Assembly (NCBI GenBank): GCA_002286715.1
Contig: NSJX01000007.1
Span: 375,863 to 439,862 of the forward strand
Direction: 5' to 3'
DNA length: 64,000 bases
From: Dentipellis sp. KUC8613
Lineage: Eukaryota; Basidiomycota; Agaricomycetes; Russulales; Hericiaceae
The translations under genes were made by a program, and so were the position numbers. Under the pieces are notes generated by a model. It saw only the letters and a program-made list of their open reading frames with translations, was not told the origin of the DNA and did no database searches. The number at the start of each line of letters is the position of its first letter. Positions within the stretch are counted from its first letter, which is position 1. Shown here piece after piece: positions 11,101 through 21,910 of this stretch.

Positions 11101-13262
11101 TTTCTAACGATTGTCAAATTAACACCTACAGGAAGTCGAGCATGCTCGGGCATTTCAATCTGAGTCAAACCTTCTTTCCAAACCTCGAGCAGACCCTCGA
11201 TTATGCCCTCCTCTGCAAGTTCGGTGCGTGAGAACGGCCGTACATCTTCAATCACAGGCGTCTCGTCGAGGAGCGGTCTAACCACAGTCTGCAACCGGTC
11301 AAACTCAACTGAAAGCAGACCAGGGTTCGAGCAGAACAAGTCCGTGGGCAGAAGCTTCGACCAGTTCCACTCGGGCGGTTCGTCAGTACTGAGGAACTGC
11401 AGCAGCAGGTGCATGGCGTCTGCGCCGGTATGGCCACCCTTCTGAGCCATGACCTTAGTCAGGCGGATGATCTTCTTGAGGTCCTCGACTTCGTCTGAGC
11501 GGTAGGCAAGAAGCGAGCCAACGGTCGCCACCCCGGCGCCTGTCTCAACGACGGACCTCACAGTGCGCCAGAGTTCCTCGCGGCGTTCCTCTTCCTCCGC
11601 CGTGAGCGCCATGTCCTGCGCGTCAACGTCGCTGTCGCCGTCTTCGTCGGACTGCTGTTCTGGAAGGGGCGGACGGCAGTAGACCCAGGCCAAGCACCGG
11701 TAGACGATGGTCGTGAGAGCGCGAACGGAGCTCTTTCTGTGACGCATGGCCAGAGTCAAAAGAGCGGAGGTCATTCGGGAGATCTTCGCGCTGGTATACA
11801 GTCTCGGGCCCAAGAGCACGATGAAACTTGCAAGTACGCAGAGGGCCCATACAGGCCCCTGCGCGGCCATTGACGGGTCATTGATGTTCAGCGTAGATCG
11901 AAGGGTTCGTATAATTGTTGGATCTGTCGAGCCAGACGGGCTTAAAAGCTTGCGCGGTGTCGCGGGGGGAGTGGTAATGAACGACGCGACAATGTCTGAG
12001 ATCTGGGTATGAACGAAGGACGGGGGCAGACGAGTTGAGGCTAACGTGAATCCACCCAAGGCATGACATGCTTGAGTACGAAGCGCCAAAGTGGGTGCAA
12101 GAAGATTGTCGAGGATGGAAGGGAGCAGCCCGATGAAGGCCGGGATGAAGATAGATGGCTCATACAGAGACAGCTCGTGGACGGCCTATATCGGGTGTGA
12201 GCCTCGCCAATGATTAAGTGAAGCTCGGGCGCTTACCCTCAGACCGTCGTTGACCGAACCCTTCTTGCCTTCTTTTCCAAGCTCTCCTTCAATGGCACGG
12301 CGCAATGCATATGCAATTCTGTCTCGCGCAGGTTGCAGCACGGAGGTGGGTAAGCGTTGGGTCTGGAGCAACCAGATTGCTAGTGCACATGTTTTGCGAG
12401 CGTTGGGTGTTGGTAAGTCCGAGGCGAGGGGAATGGCCAGAACCTGGGTTAAGATTGAAGATAGCTCACGGTCTAGAGTTATAACATTAGCTCCAGCTGT
12501 AGAAGGAGGGGGCGGATGCGTACCGGTGAACACGCGGTAAATAGCAGGAAGAGTAAGAGCAAATCCCAGAAGCTTGATTACAGAATGCGAAGTGGTGCAT
12601 AAATCACGGGCGTACTTGACCTGCTCCTCTGACATCCCGCGCTTCTTCCTAGGGCTTTTCGCTGGTGATGGCAATGCTGTCCTCTCCTCCACACTGACTG
12701 GGCTCTCCGGTTCCAGTTCGTCGTTCCTCGACACACCCTCCAGAGGATCCACTAGTGCACGCCCAAGATCACGAACTATCGACTCCACGAGAGCAGCACA
12801 GTGTTTTCGAAGCGGCTGGAAGAGGGGCCACGAACAGTCGGCGTCAGTATTTTCTGAGACAGACGAACGAAGCCGCGCCGCCAGTATTGAGTAGGCCTCA
12901 ATCAGGCTGCGAAGTGTTGCATCAGGAGCGATAATCTGGGACACTGGCCAATCCAGGTAGTGTAGATTGGCCAGCGGGTCTCCTGGTTCCGGGGTGACCT
13001 CCCGCTGCTTCTCCGCCGCCGTAGAGACAGCTAAATGCGTCGTCTTCTTGAGGATAGACCGTGCTGGAGGGTTTTGAGATGCGCTCGCTCGCAAATGTTG
13101 ACGCGGAGGACTGGCCAAGTTGTGGTATTTGTTATCCTGGGACCAGACTACGCGCGTACTTGACTCGGCATGGGCGAAACGATTCTCCTTGTTCCGGTGC
13201 GACGTGCCGGGGGGTGTGGGGAGACTCATGACAGAGGGTGAGGAGAACGAGGGAAGGGACAT
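8131..13262 (-). CDS. RIF1: Rif1-type telomere/replication-timing protein, paralog B
   Basis: Seven exons on the minus strand: 13262-12237, 12185-11130, 11079-11022, 10969-10420, 10358-9911, 9854-8480, 8423-8131; about 1601 aa. A disordered N-terminal arm carries RVVW (about residues 37-40) and SILK (about 69-72). These match the RVxF and SILK docking motifs by which fungal Rif1 proteins hold protein phosphatase 1 at origins and telomeres. The Rif1 N-terminal HEAT-like array follows, to about residue 1000. The last third is Ser/Pro-rich and basic, with many SP/TP sites that could be CDK targets. The start was set at 13262 because the upstream in-frame codons (to 13340) look like leader sequence. 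Longer and more canonical than paralog A, so this is the better candidate for the orthologous RIF1. Confidence 0.87.
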
Positions 13263-13913
13263 GGCGGGGAGGAGGACGAGGAGAAGGATAGTAGGGTGTG
13301 GACGTAACGCTGCCACGGTGCGACCCGCGGCAGTGACCAAATAACGCCAGTAAACGCGTCGATTTACGCGTCGCGTCCTCTATTTGGTTGGTCCCGTGAC
13401 ACGCGTCGCAGCGCCCGCAAACTCAGCGAATTCACACTTTTCTCCAACTTTGCCTCTGTGTTACTCGACAGATTGATGGCGCTGCGCTGAGCAGATGGCC
13501 CTGCAGGGATTTGCGACCGGAGACCGACTTGTTTGACCAAGCAGTGTGATCACATTGTCGAACAATGGATGGTTCATATGCATCCGCATAGCTTTAGATG
13601 GGCTATATGATGATTGCGAATCCTTTGGTCCCGTAGCTGGACAGAAAAACAGCATTCACTGGATGTTTTCTGCTACGCAGAGAGGATGCGCGACATCACA
13701 GGGTACGTCGAGCAGGACAGATCATGATGAACAGGATGGTGAAGAGGAGCAGGCGTGAGAGAGGATTTCCGGGCGTCACATGGGGGGCCAATCAGAATAT
13801 TGCCATTCTTAGACCCACGTCCGACGATATAACATGGAACGCGAACGAGAAGGGTTCTTTGAGAGTTCTTCTTCCCTTGACGTTCTCCACGCCAGCTCAC
13901 GTTTCCTGCAGCC
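13263..13913. other. Divergent intergenic region
   Basis: Promoters of Rif1 paralog B (-) and the Kre9/Knh1-like gene (+). Several ACGCGT/CGCGTC words (MluI-box-like) cluster at about 13350-13405 just upstream of the Rif1 start. This resembles the MCB element of G1/S genes, but function is inferred only. A GATATAA near 13824 may serve the plus-strand gene. Confidence 0.45.
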
Positions 13914-14899
13914 ATGTCTCCCTTGACGTTCTTGTTCCTCTGCGTCTTCTTCGCCTTCGCGCATGCTGCTCCCTTTGTGAAACGTATAGTTGTCGACCCG
14001 CCTATTACCAGCCCGACAGCATCGACTGTTTGGACTGTGGGTGATAAGGTGAATGTGACCTGGTACGTGCATTCTTCTAATCAGCCCTTCACCTCCGTTG
14101 TGTCTGACTAGCAAATGTAGGGACGCGTCCATCGTCCCGTCGGGCAACTTCACGGGCAAGCTCGTCTTGGGCGCCCAGACCAGTGACAGCGAAAATCTCC
14201 AGTTGGGTGAGCATCATATCTCTTCGAACGTCTGATGTCGCCTGCAGCCTGCCGCGTTTCTGCTATCGCATGCGGCTGCATGGAGTGGGTTGCGGGCTCA
14301 CATCGCGATTGCTCGGGTCATCTGCTCTTCGCGTGCGAAGCTGACTCGATCTTATCCGCAGATAACCCTCTTGCCGACGCCTTCGACCTTCACAGCGGTA
14401 CGGTGGAGATTACGGTCCCGAACGTGGCTTCCGGAACCAACTACATTGTCGTCTGTACGTATCAGCGATCCAGGATTTCGTCCAACACTTCCTTACCTTC
14501 CTCTTAGTATTCGGTGATTCCGGAAACGCCAGCCCTCAGTTCACGATTTCCGGTGGCTCGTCGTCGTCACCATCGTCGGCTGCCCCTTCGTCAACTGTTT
14601 CCGAGGCCACCTCTGCTGTACCCTCTTCGTCTGTCACGCCCACTGCTCGCGGCCCAACGGAAGCATCGTCCTCTCAAACAGTTGACGCATCCTCTGCTCC
14701 GCCGGCCCCAGTCGCTCCCACCAGCCCCCCTGCCAGCAGCGCCGTTTCCTCCGGCGCATCATCGCCGACGTCGTCATCACGGGCAGTTTCCCCCGCGCAG
14801 GACCAAGGCTCTGCCAGCGGGGCCCTTTCCATTCACGTCAACGCTCTGACAATGTCTGCCGCCGCAGGCTTGTCGATGGTGCTCATGTTTGCTCTCTGA
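13914..14899 (+). CDS. Kre9/Knh1-like N-terminal domain, Ser/Thr-rich GPI-anchored wall protein
   Basis: Four exons: 13914-14062, 14121-14206, 14362-14454, 14508-14899; 239 aa. A signal peptide (about 18 residues, ending FAHA) is followed by one Ig-like domain of the fungal Kre9/Knh1 N-terminal type, recognised from VWTVGDKVNVTW, LVLG, the segment NPLADAFDLHSGTVEITVP and FGDSGNASPQF. The rest is a Ser/Thr/Ala/Pro-rich stalk of about 100 residues, suited to O-mannosylation. It ends with a small-residue site and a hydrophobic tail (MSAAAGLSMVLMFAL), a GPI attachment signal. Family members are cell-surface proteins linked to beta-glucan assembly; a direct role is not shown here. Confidence 0.88.
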
Positions 14900-15809
14900 T
14901 CTACTTCCGGACATTCAACATACCAACGAAGGATGGGGTTCAGCAGCAATATTTATGACTCACTCTGCTATTGCAACGATTCTATGATTGGCCTGCTACC
15001 AGGACCATAATGACTCCCACGGACTGTTTGTACTTACGCCTCTGGGATCTGTGCATTTGATTTTTTCGGACTTCGTGTATAACGATCTGAGTAGTTTCTT
15101 TTGATTCGGTGTTGGTTTCGTACGTAGGTAGGTAGTGGTCTGGTCGATTGGTGAACTTTGTGAGGAGCTTTTGCGTGTAGTGGTGACGATTTAATAACAA
15201 TTTTGTTGATTGGATGCTATTTTCAGAGCGCAGTACTTGATGCAGGTGAGAGCGTCTTTACTCCAGCGCTAGCTATAGTTCATACACGAGGTGCAACATG
15301 TTTGCGGTCTCCATGGACGCTTACACTGAATAAGTCGCCTTTGACAGGCCAGAGGTACCTAGAAGCTTGAAGTCAAACGTCAGAACGCTATTGTTAGAAA
15401 CACAAAACAGCTTGAATTCCGAGATGCCACTAGTATACCAGAAGGCTAGAGCACAGTAGGTCGCCCGTGAAGAGTCGCCAGACCTCCACGCTGACGGTGT
15501 ATCTAAAACATGGTGAAGGTTACAGTAAGAATACATAGCAGGGCATACGTCGACAACTTGAATCAGTCAAAACCAAAAGAAGGTATCCGGATACCAAGAA
15601 GATCATTACTGTAGATCGTAAAAAGGCGTAAAGCGAAGGCAAGACGTAACAGTAAAAGCATGTCACGGCGGGCCGGACCGTGGTCAATGTAGGAGCTCGA
15701 GACTAGTAACACAACAAGCTCTTTTCGCCAGAAAAAGAGCGACCCCAGAAGGAAAAGAGTAGAAATGCGTAGGGGATCTGGAGCGCAAGGGGAAGCTTCT
15801 ATGACGAAT
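14900..15809. other. Convergent 3' intergenic region
   Basis: About 0.9 kb between the ends of two convergent genes. AT-richer than flanking exons; no exon, RNA gene or repeat recognised. Confidence 0.5.
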
Positions 15810-16389
15810 CTATGGGGACCAACCCTTGGCTTCGAAATGCCAAGAGATCGGGAGGACGCCCGTGTCCAGCGAGCCTAGCTGCTTGAACACCGACGGAGAC
15901 AGGTCTGGAAAATGCGTTGGATTAGTAATGTATCCGGTCGAAGGAGTGGACGTCCGAGGCATACCGAGGTCGTATTCGCCGCATCCGGGGCAGCTATCCC
16001 GTACGTGACCGTACGCGGTTTTTCCATTGGCTGTGTTCTTGATCTGGATCCACTGGAGAAAAGCGGCGTTAGCCATGCGCAGGCGCCACATGGAAAAGAA
16101 ACATACCTGGTTGCAGTTTCCTCCGCCGTTCTGGTCGTAGAATGATTTAGAGACGGCGATGACTGGGTCGCTCTCGCTGTCGGTGTAGCCACAGTTGCCG
16201 AGTCCTGGTGTGAACCAAGTGGCCTGCACAAGCGAGTGGTCAGATAATACAAGGGAAGACGTCAGAAATTCTCCATACCCTGCCAGAGTGAGTGGTGCGC
16301 TTGTCAAGCTCGACGGAGGGGAGCGGGGCCGCGACAGTCGCGCCGAGCAAGGAGAGGAGCGTAAGGAACATCATGATGAGTTGATACAT
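15810..16389 (-). CDS. Secreted barwin/RlpA-like double-psi beta-barrel protein
   Basis: Four exons on the minus strand: 16389-16279, 16223-16107, 16052-15965, 15904-15810; 136 aa. The signal peptide (about 21 residues) is followed by a short propeptide ending in a Lys-Arg site. The mature part is a single barwin-like barrel: ATWFTPGLGNCGY, IAVSKSFYD, QNGGGNCNQ, VRDSCPGCGEYDLDLS and the closing ISWHF strand. Conserved cysteine pairs (NCG, NCN, CPGC) fit disulfides. Small secreted fungal proteins of this type (rare lipoprotein A-like, expansin-related) bind or loosen wall polysaccharide and are often induced in plant or wood contact. No lytic activity can be claimed. The exon phases all close cleanly. 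Confidence 0.88.
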
Positions 16390-16532
16390 GGCTGCAAGCT
16401 TTCTAAGGGGAGGATAGCAGGTGCGTTATGTGTGGAGAGGGAGGGTGTATCTCGGGAGGGCAGGCTGAAGGGAGGAGGGGAGGAACGGGTACCACGTACT
16501 CGTAGGGAGAATCTGCAGCAACAGCAGGCCCT

Positions 16533-16541
16533 TAAATACCT
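16533..16541 (-). promoter_or_regulatory. TATA-like box of barwin-like gene
   Basis: TATTTAAGG on the minus strand lies about 145 bp before the ATG at 16389, in a spacer otherwise rich in GC. A plausible core promoter element. Confidence 0.4.
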
Positions 16542-17419
16542 GGAGGGCACCCCGTTATTACATGATTCGTCCCTTGGATGCATGTCGTGCAGGCGCACGT
16601 CTGCTCGGACAAAGCTAGAGTTCCAGGGCAGCTGTGCAAGAGAAAGGCGCAGACGGAGGAAAAACGGGGTGGCCGTTTCCGTTGCAGGGACACGTCCATT
16701 CCGCGCTGCAAGGTATCCGGGGTGGTCTCGCACGGACGCGAGTCGTAGGGACGGACGTACGATGAGACAAGCACGTTGCAAGCAGTCTGGAATGCTCAGC
16801 GAGGATCGTTGCGGGGAAGGTCCATCAAGTGGTCCACGAATGCCGTGACCACGGAAATTGACAAGAAGGAGAGCAGAAGGGGGGTGAGATTGACATCATG
16901 ATCAACTCGGCACGATGCTGTCAGAGTCCGAACGGATGATGAGTACTACGGATGCATACGAGGTAGCACCATACAGCCTCAGGACCCCGCACAAGCACGT
17001 TGCCGCCGCAAGGAATCCAGCAGGTGAAAAAAAGATTAAACTTGCCTGCACTAACGCCTTGTTATCCCCGCCCTATGAAATTGAAAGGGACGGCCGTTAG
17101 CTGCGGCGTGGAGACGTAAATTCCAGAGGCAAGAGCTTCGAGAACGGGCAGGCCGGGGTCCGCGGCAACGTTTATCTAATCTCGGCGATGTCCGAACTCG
17201 GGCATTCTCCGACCACAGTCGGTCCAGCGCCAACTGAACACGGTCTGGAAGTTCCTCAATACTGCCCACGTCGTTACCTGGCTTCTCAAGCTCAAGCTCG
17301 AGCTCTGTACCACCAAACATGTCCATGCGCCCCACCACCCCGAATGTTATCCGTCAGTCCAAAGTGCAATCATTTTTTGGACACCTGGACCCACAGGCGG
17401 TTGACATCTCGTTACTTAA

Positions 17420-18073
17420 ATGCTCGTGCCGGCGCTAGCTGCGATAGACTCACTATTCGTCTACCGGGCAGATACATCCAGGCGCGCGTCCAGGCGTGCC
17501 CCGGTGAGTCTTGGCGAGTCTGAAGTGTGTCAGGAACGCCCCGTGGTATTGTCAAATTTTCAAAGGGCGCGTGGTTATATTGACTGCGAATTACAGCGCG
17601 CTCCTGGTTTTGGGGGTGCAAGTGTTATTACTCGACGGCTCGTCGGACCCGAGGACATAGTGTACGGATGCCTATGGCATATGTCCGATGCCTTTGCCGC
17701 TTGTGGTCAAGTACAAGGGGTAAGTACATTCCGCTCACTACACTTGTGTGCGGTGATGCTAGGTCAATCATGCTTCACTGCGTTACACATGTCATGTCAC
17801 TTTTCAGCAAGGCTCATCTAGTGATGCGATTGCCTCTCCGAAGACCTTGGTTACAGATGTCCTCGGTGCCTTCGGGCATCGTATAAATGCCGCTGAACCA
17901 AGCTCGGGACAAGACGTAAGGTCGTCCAAAACTCATGGTGCCCACGTGCCCCAGGACGCACTCCGAAAACCACGCTGCATCTACAGCCTCCGGAGTCCGA
18001 GAGGCGAGGATCTGCGGCAATTGGTGCAGGCCGAGGTGGGGCAACGGCGGCTGGGAGGACGGGTCCTTTCTGA
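17420..18073 (+). CDS. Tentative hypothetical protein
   Basis: A possible three-exon gene: 17420-17719, 17808-17915, 17987-18073; 164 aa. All introns are phase 0 with good donors (GTAAGT, GTAAGG) and acceptors (TTTTCAG, CTACAG). The product has no recognised domain; it is Ser/Arg-rich at the start and Gly/Ala/Arg-rich at the end. The opposite strand is also open from an acceptor near 18090 down to a stop at 17814, with higher GC3, so strand is unresolved. Could be chance or a gene remnant. Confidence 0.22.
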
Positions 18074-18835
18074 CAAGCGTTACTTTCTATGACGTTCTCA
18101 CAAGCGGCAACCGGGCAATCGTGCACAATTAGAAATCCAAAGCCCACAGAGACGCAACGGACAGCTTCTAGTTGTTCCGCGCGCTGCCTCGTACGCAATG
18201 TCGTCAACTGCGTGTGGGCTAGCGTTGTTGTAAGTTAGAGCTTTCCCCGCAGAACCTTAATGCATGAGGTATATGCGTGTATCATTTGGAAACGACCTGG
18301 CAGCAAATGAACGTCACATTATTTGAGGTTCCTTGCCGCCGTATTAAATGCAAAACGTTGCTGCGAGTGAAGCGGGGCGCCGTTTTCTATGTCATGACAA
18401 GAGCCCACAACCCCACGTGCGACATTGCGTTGCACATGGTGGCGAATGTGCGTCAGAGGGTTCCACAACACGCAACTGTCGTAAAACCAGCGGACCGGAA
18501 TGACGCGGTGGACATCCGATCGTTTGATTCGAACTGGTTCGTGGTCCTGTGCTGTGCGCCTCGTAGGCGCCCACGTCGTCATACTACACATTACCTACTA
18601 GCACTCAACATAAGTTCTGCCACTTCCTTCCATATTTCTGCTCGAGATACCCTACCATCAACCTCCGTCTACTCCTCTGAAGAGCGCGTAAGATAATTGG
18701 GTCCGAGTCTGTAGATCGTCTCGGAATTGAACTCTAGATCTGACAGGCTACGCGCGCTTAGCACCGTAACACCGTTATAGCGCTAGCCCTGGGACCTGGG
18801 GTGAAACACATCTACTTTGTTTACGTTCATACACG

Positions 18836-21800
18836 ATGCAGACGACAGCAAGAAGCTATGGGGAGAGTCTTCCGGTAACGCATCGCTCATAACGTCCAGG
18901 CACACCAACCTAACTACGACTTCTCGATACCAGGATCAAGTGGATCGCGTGGCCAGTCTCTCCGAAGCCCAACTTGATTTGTTCAGTGATGTGAGACCAA
19001 TTCATCCGCTTCCTGCGCTATGGAGGGCCTTATTCTTCTAGATACGCGACATATACCGAGAGCGCGTTGCACTGGAACGTGAGTTCGCCGGTAAGCTGCA
19101 GCTCTTGGCGAAGAAGGCCGCGGAGAAGAAGACAAAGAAGATGGGCGCTGCAGTGTTCGGGGATGAGCCATCGCAGAACTGGGATGAAGATACGCTCAGC
19201 CAAAGGTTGGGATCCTAGCTTGGTTGTCCAGGCATCCGGCTGATGTGCCTCAGCACTCTCAACAATGCTTATGCCAAGATCATCGGGTCCCTCGTCAATG
19301 CATCACAAGATCATGTCAATGTTGCGGACGCCCTCAGTAACCAGGTTGTCGACGTCCTCAAAGCAGTCGAACGCAAAGCGGACGAGAACGTCAAGAAGGT
19401 AAGTGTGGCGTTTGTCGTTCGGGTTTCTCCTAATAGTTAATCATCGTTCTAGCAAGCGCAATTCTACCAGAAGCTTCTCCAAGATAGAGACAAGATCTAC
19501 AACGATCGTCTGAAGGTGCGTATTTTCTTCTTCTGTGCCTAGCACTTGTTTAATGACGGGCCATAGACGAAGCAGAAGGTAATGTTACGGTCATTTGCGT
19601 AGGATGATTCTTAACCTAACGCTTCTAGTACGACGAAGAATGCATCGAAGTCGAAAGCTACCGCCAGAAGCAGGTCAGCTCCTTTATCGCATATGTCGAA
19701 GTTTCTGCTCATTTTGAAGCAGGACCGTGCGAATGACGACAAGCACGCTGGTCGTGCCGCTAAGCAGTACGAGCAACAGCAGACAGACATGCAGAATGCG
19801 AAGAAGTAGGGCAAGCGTCTATCGGGCTTCTACGCAGCGCTTATCATGCGCACTTTCAGTGTATACCTGATAGCGACTGTCGTCGCAAACCGAACGAAAG
19901 CGCGGTTCTACACTCAGGATGTGGCCAAGCTTGAAGATGTAAGTGCCTGCTTATTTTTTGCATTATCCGGCTGATCTGACACGGCTTTGAAACTCGTTCA
20001 GCAATACCGTAAGTGCACTTCGGAGCTTCACTCTCGCCTCGACTCATCATCGCACAGAGCATCTACAGAATCATCTCGTCACCAAGTTTGTTAGTATCCT
20101 CCATCATGCCCAAGCTCTCCTCACCACCCACTACGAGGCCCTGAAAAGTCGGGTTGTCGCTGTCGACGCTGCTCTAGACGAAGTCGATGCTGGGAAAGAT
20201 CAAGACTTGTTCGTCGAGTACAACGTTCGGCCATTCACTGCCATTCCGGATTGGGCATTTGAACCATGCTCCAGTCATTATGATACTGTGCGTGCGATTT
20301 TAAGTATCTCGTCAATGTGCACTCATACTATTATCTGTAGGGCGAAATGAGCCTTGAGCCAGGGCCCAAAGTTTTCCTCCAGAATAAACTTTCCAGGTGC
20401 AGAGGCAGGCGGAGCGAACTTGCACCGTTACTCCAAACCAAGAGTAAGCTCTGCGCATTTTGACCACACCAAATCTTATACTTTCAATAGGTGCAGAAGA
20501 AGAGAAGCTGATCGCCATTGTCACGGCATACAAGGATAATCAATCTCTTGGGAACGTGGACGAAGTTATGGACGTGCGTAACGTTGGCCACCTCGTCTTG
20601 CTTATCGTTGATATCGCGTCGTCAGGATTATCTAGATGCATCGCACCAAACCACTCTCTACGAGATATCGAAGACAGTTCTTGACGCTGAAATAGAAACA
20701 GTCGAGTCACATCTCGCAGGCAAGTGGAGTCGGATATATGTTCGTCAACATACTGATTCGCTGTTCAGGTGACGAAGGCGGTCAGAGCCCTCATGCGTTC
20801 AAGAGTTCGTCATTCACAATTCCCACAGAATGCGGATATTGTGGGGTTTGTGCCCTATCTATGATTTGCATGACGTGTCTCAATGGTTCATCTACAGACA
20901 TCGATCTGGGGCCTCAGTAAGCAAGGGAAAACTTGCAAATCCTGTGGCCTGTCAGTGCACTCGAAGTGTGAGCTCAAGGTCGGGGATGTTCCACTTCCCG
21001 AACCCCATTTGACCAACGCTAAAATCATTATCAGGTTCCTGCCGATTGTACCGGAAGCCGTGCCTCGCGGCACAGGCAATCAGATTCCGTCTCGCGAACA
21101 GCCAGTGTTCTCTCCAGGAGCAGCTCCCAGGGTAGACGCTATTCTCCAGTACCACGGCGCGAATCTGACGAAATCTTAGCGTCGTCTCTGAAGACCCCAG
21201 TGGCAACTCCGTCGTCATTTACTCGGTCCGAGCTCCGTACATCAGTCAAGGAAGAACACCCTACAGCTCGCGTAATTTTTGCATTCACTCCGACCTCGCC
21301 ATTTGAATTGGCTGTCGAAGGTGCGTTCATCGCCCCATGAGCTAGAAGCTCCGCACCTGGGACGCATCTAATCGCCGTCCTGTTCGCCAGAGGGCGCAAT
21401 CGTTCATGTGATCGAGGAAGACGATGGCTCGGGGTGGGTCAAAGTCGCCGATGGCTCCAGTGGCAAAGGCTTGGTGCCCGCCTCCTACATTGAGGCAACA
21501 GGATCTGGTGCATCTGTGCCTCAAGCGCCAGCCCCTGTCGCGCAAGCGCGAGTGCCACGTACACGTGGTCAGTAGATTTTTCTGGCACCACACACCAAAA
21601 AGTTCGACTGATCTTTCTTTCCAGTTCGCGGGCTGTACGATTATCAAGCTCAAGGTCCGGACGAACTCGATGTGCACGAAGGCACGCTCATCGAGCTAAC
21701 GGAAGGTGACAGCGGTGGCCAAAACTATGCGGAAGGCTGGTGGGAAGGTGCGCCGGCATGACCTGGATTCGAAAACAACCATATTCTGATACTCAATCAG

Positions 21801-21910
21801 GGATCGATACGAACGGGAAAAAGGGCATTTTCCCCAGCAACTACGTGAGTATCTGTTATCTTGGTAATGCACCCGGACCCCTGACTCCGAATAAGGTCGA
21901 GATCGTCTGA
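18836..21910 (+). CDS. BZZ1: Bzz1-type F-BAR/C1/SH3 actin regulator
   Basis: Twenty-one exons: 18836-18874, 18934-18990, 19042-19205, 19254-19398, 19453-19515, 19567-19578, 19629-19673, 19723-19805, 19860-19938, 20002-20008, 20058-20287, 20341-20443, 20491-20573, 20626-20719, 20769-20845, 20898-20978, 21035-21320, 21391-21567, 21625-21747, 21801-21844, 21896-21910; 668 aa. An F-BAR domain occupies the first 300 or so residues (DQVDRVASLSEAQ, YRERVALEREFAGKL, KYDEECIEVESYRQKQ). A C1 zinc finger has all ligands: H410, C423, C426, C440, C443, H448, C451, C459. Two SH3 domains follow at about 532-587 and 609-668. In yeast Bzz1 works with Las17/WASP and type I myosins at endocytic sites. The intron after residue 401 uses a GC donor. 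The TAG at 19807 lies inside an intron, so the gene is intact. Confidence 0.9.

Larger units (their letters stand above)
16390..18835. other. Gene-poor region of 2.4 kb
   Basis: Contains the promoter of the barwin-like gene and, further on, one tentative small gene (17420-18073). No transposon ORF, tRNA or tandem repeat recognised. Confidence 0.4.

Noticed and set aside
19807..19809. In-frame TAG in BZZ1 suggesting a pseudogene
   Set aside because: It lies in an intron (19806-19859); removal restores the conserved F-BAR sequence and the rest of the gene stays open.
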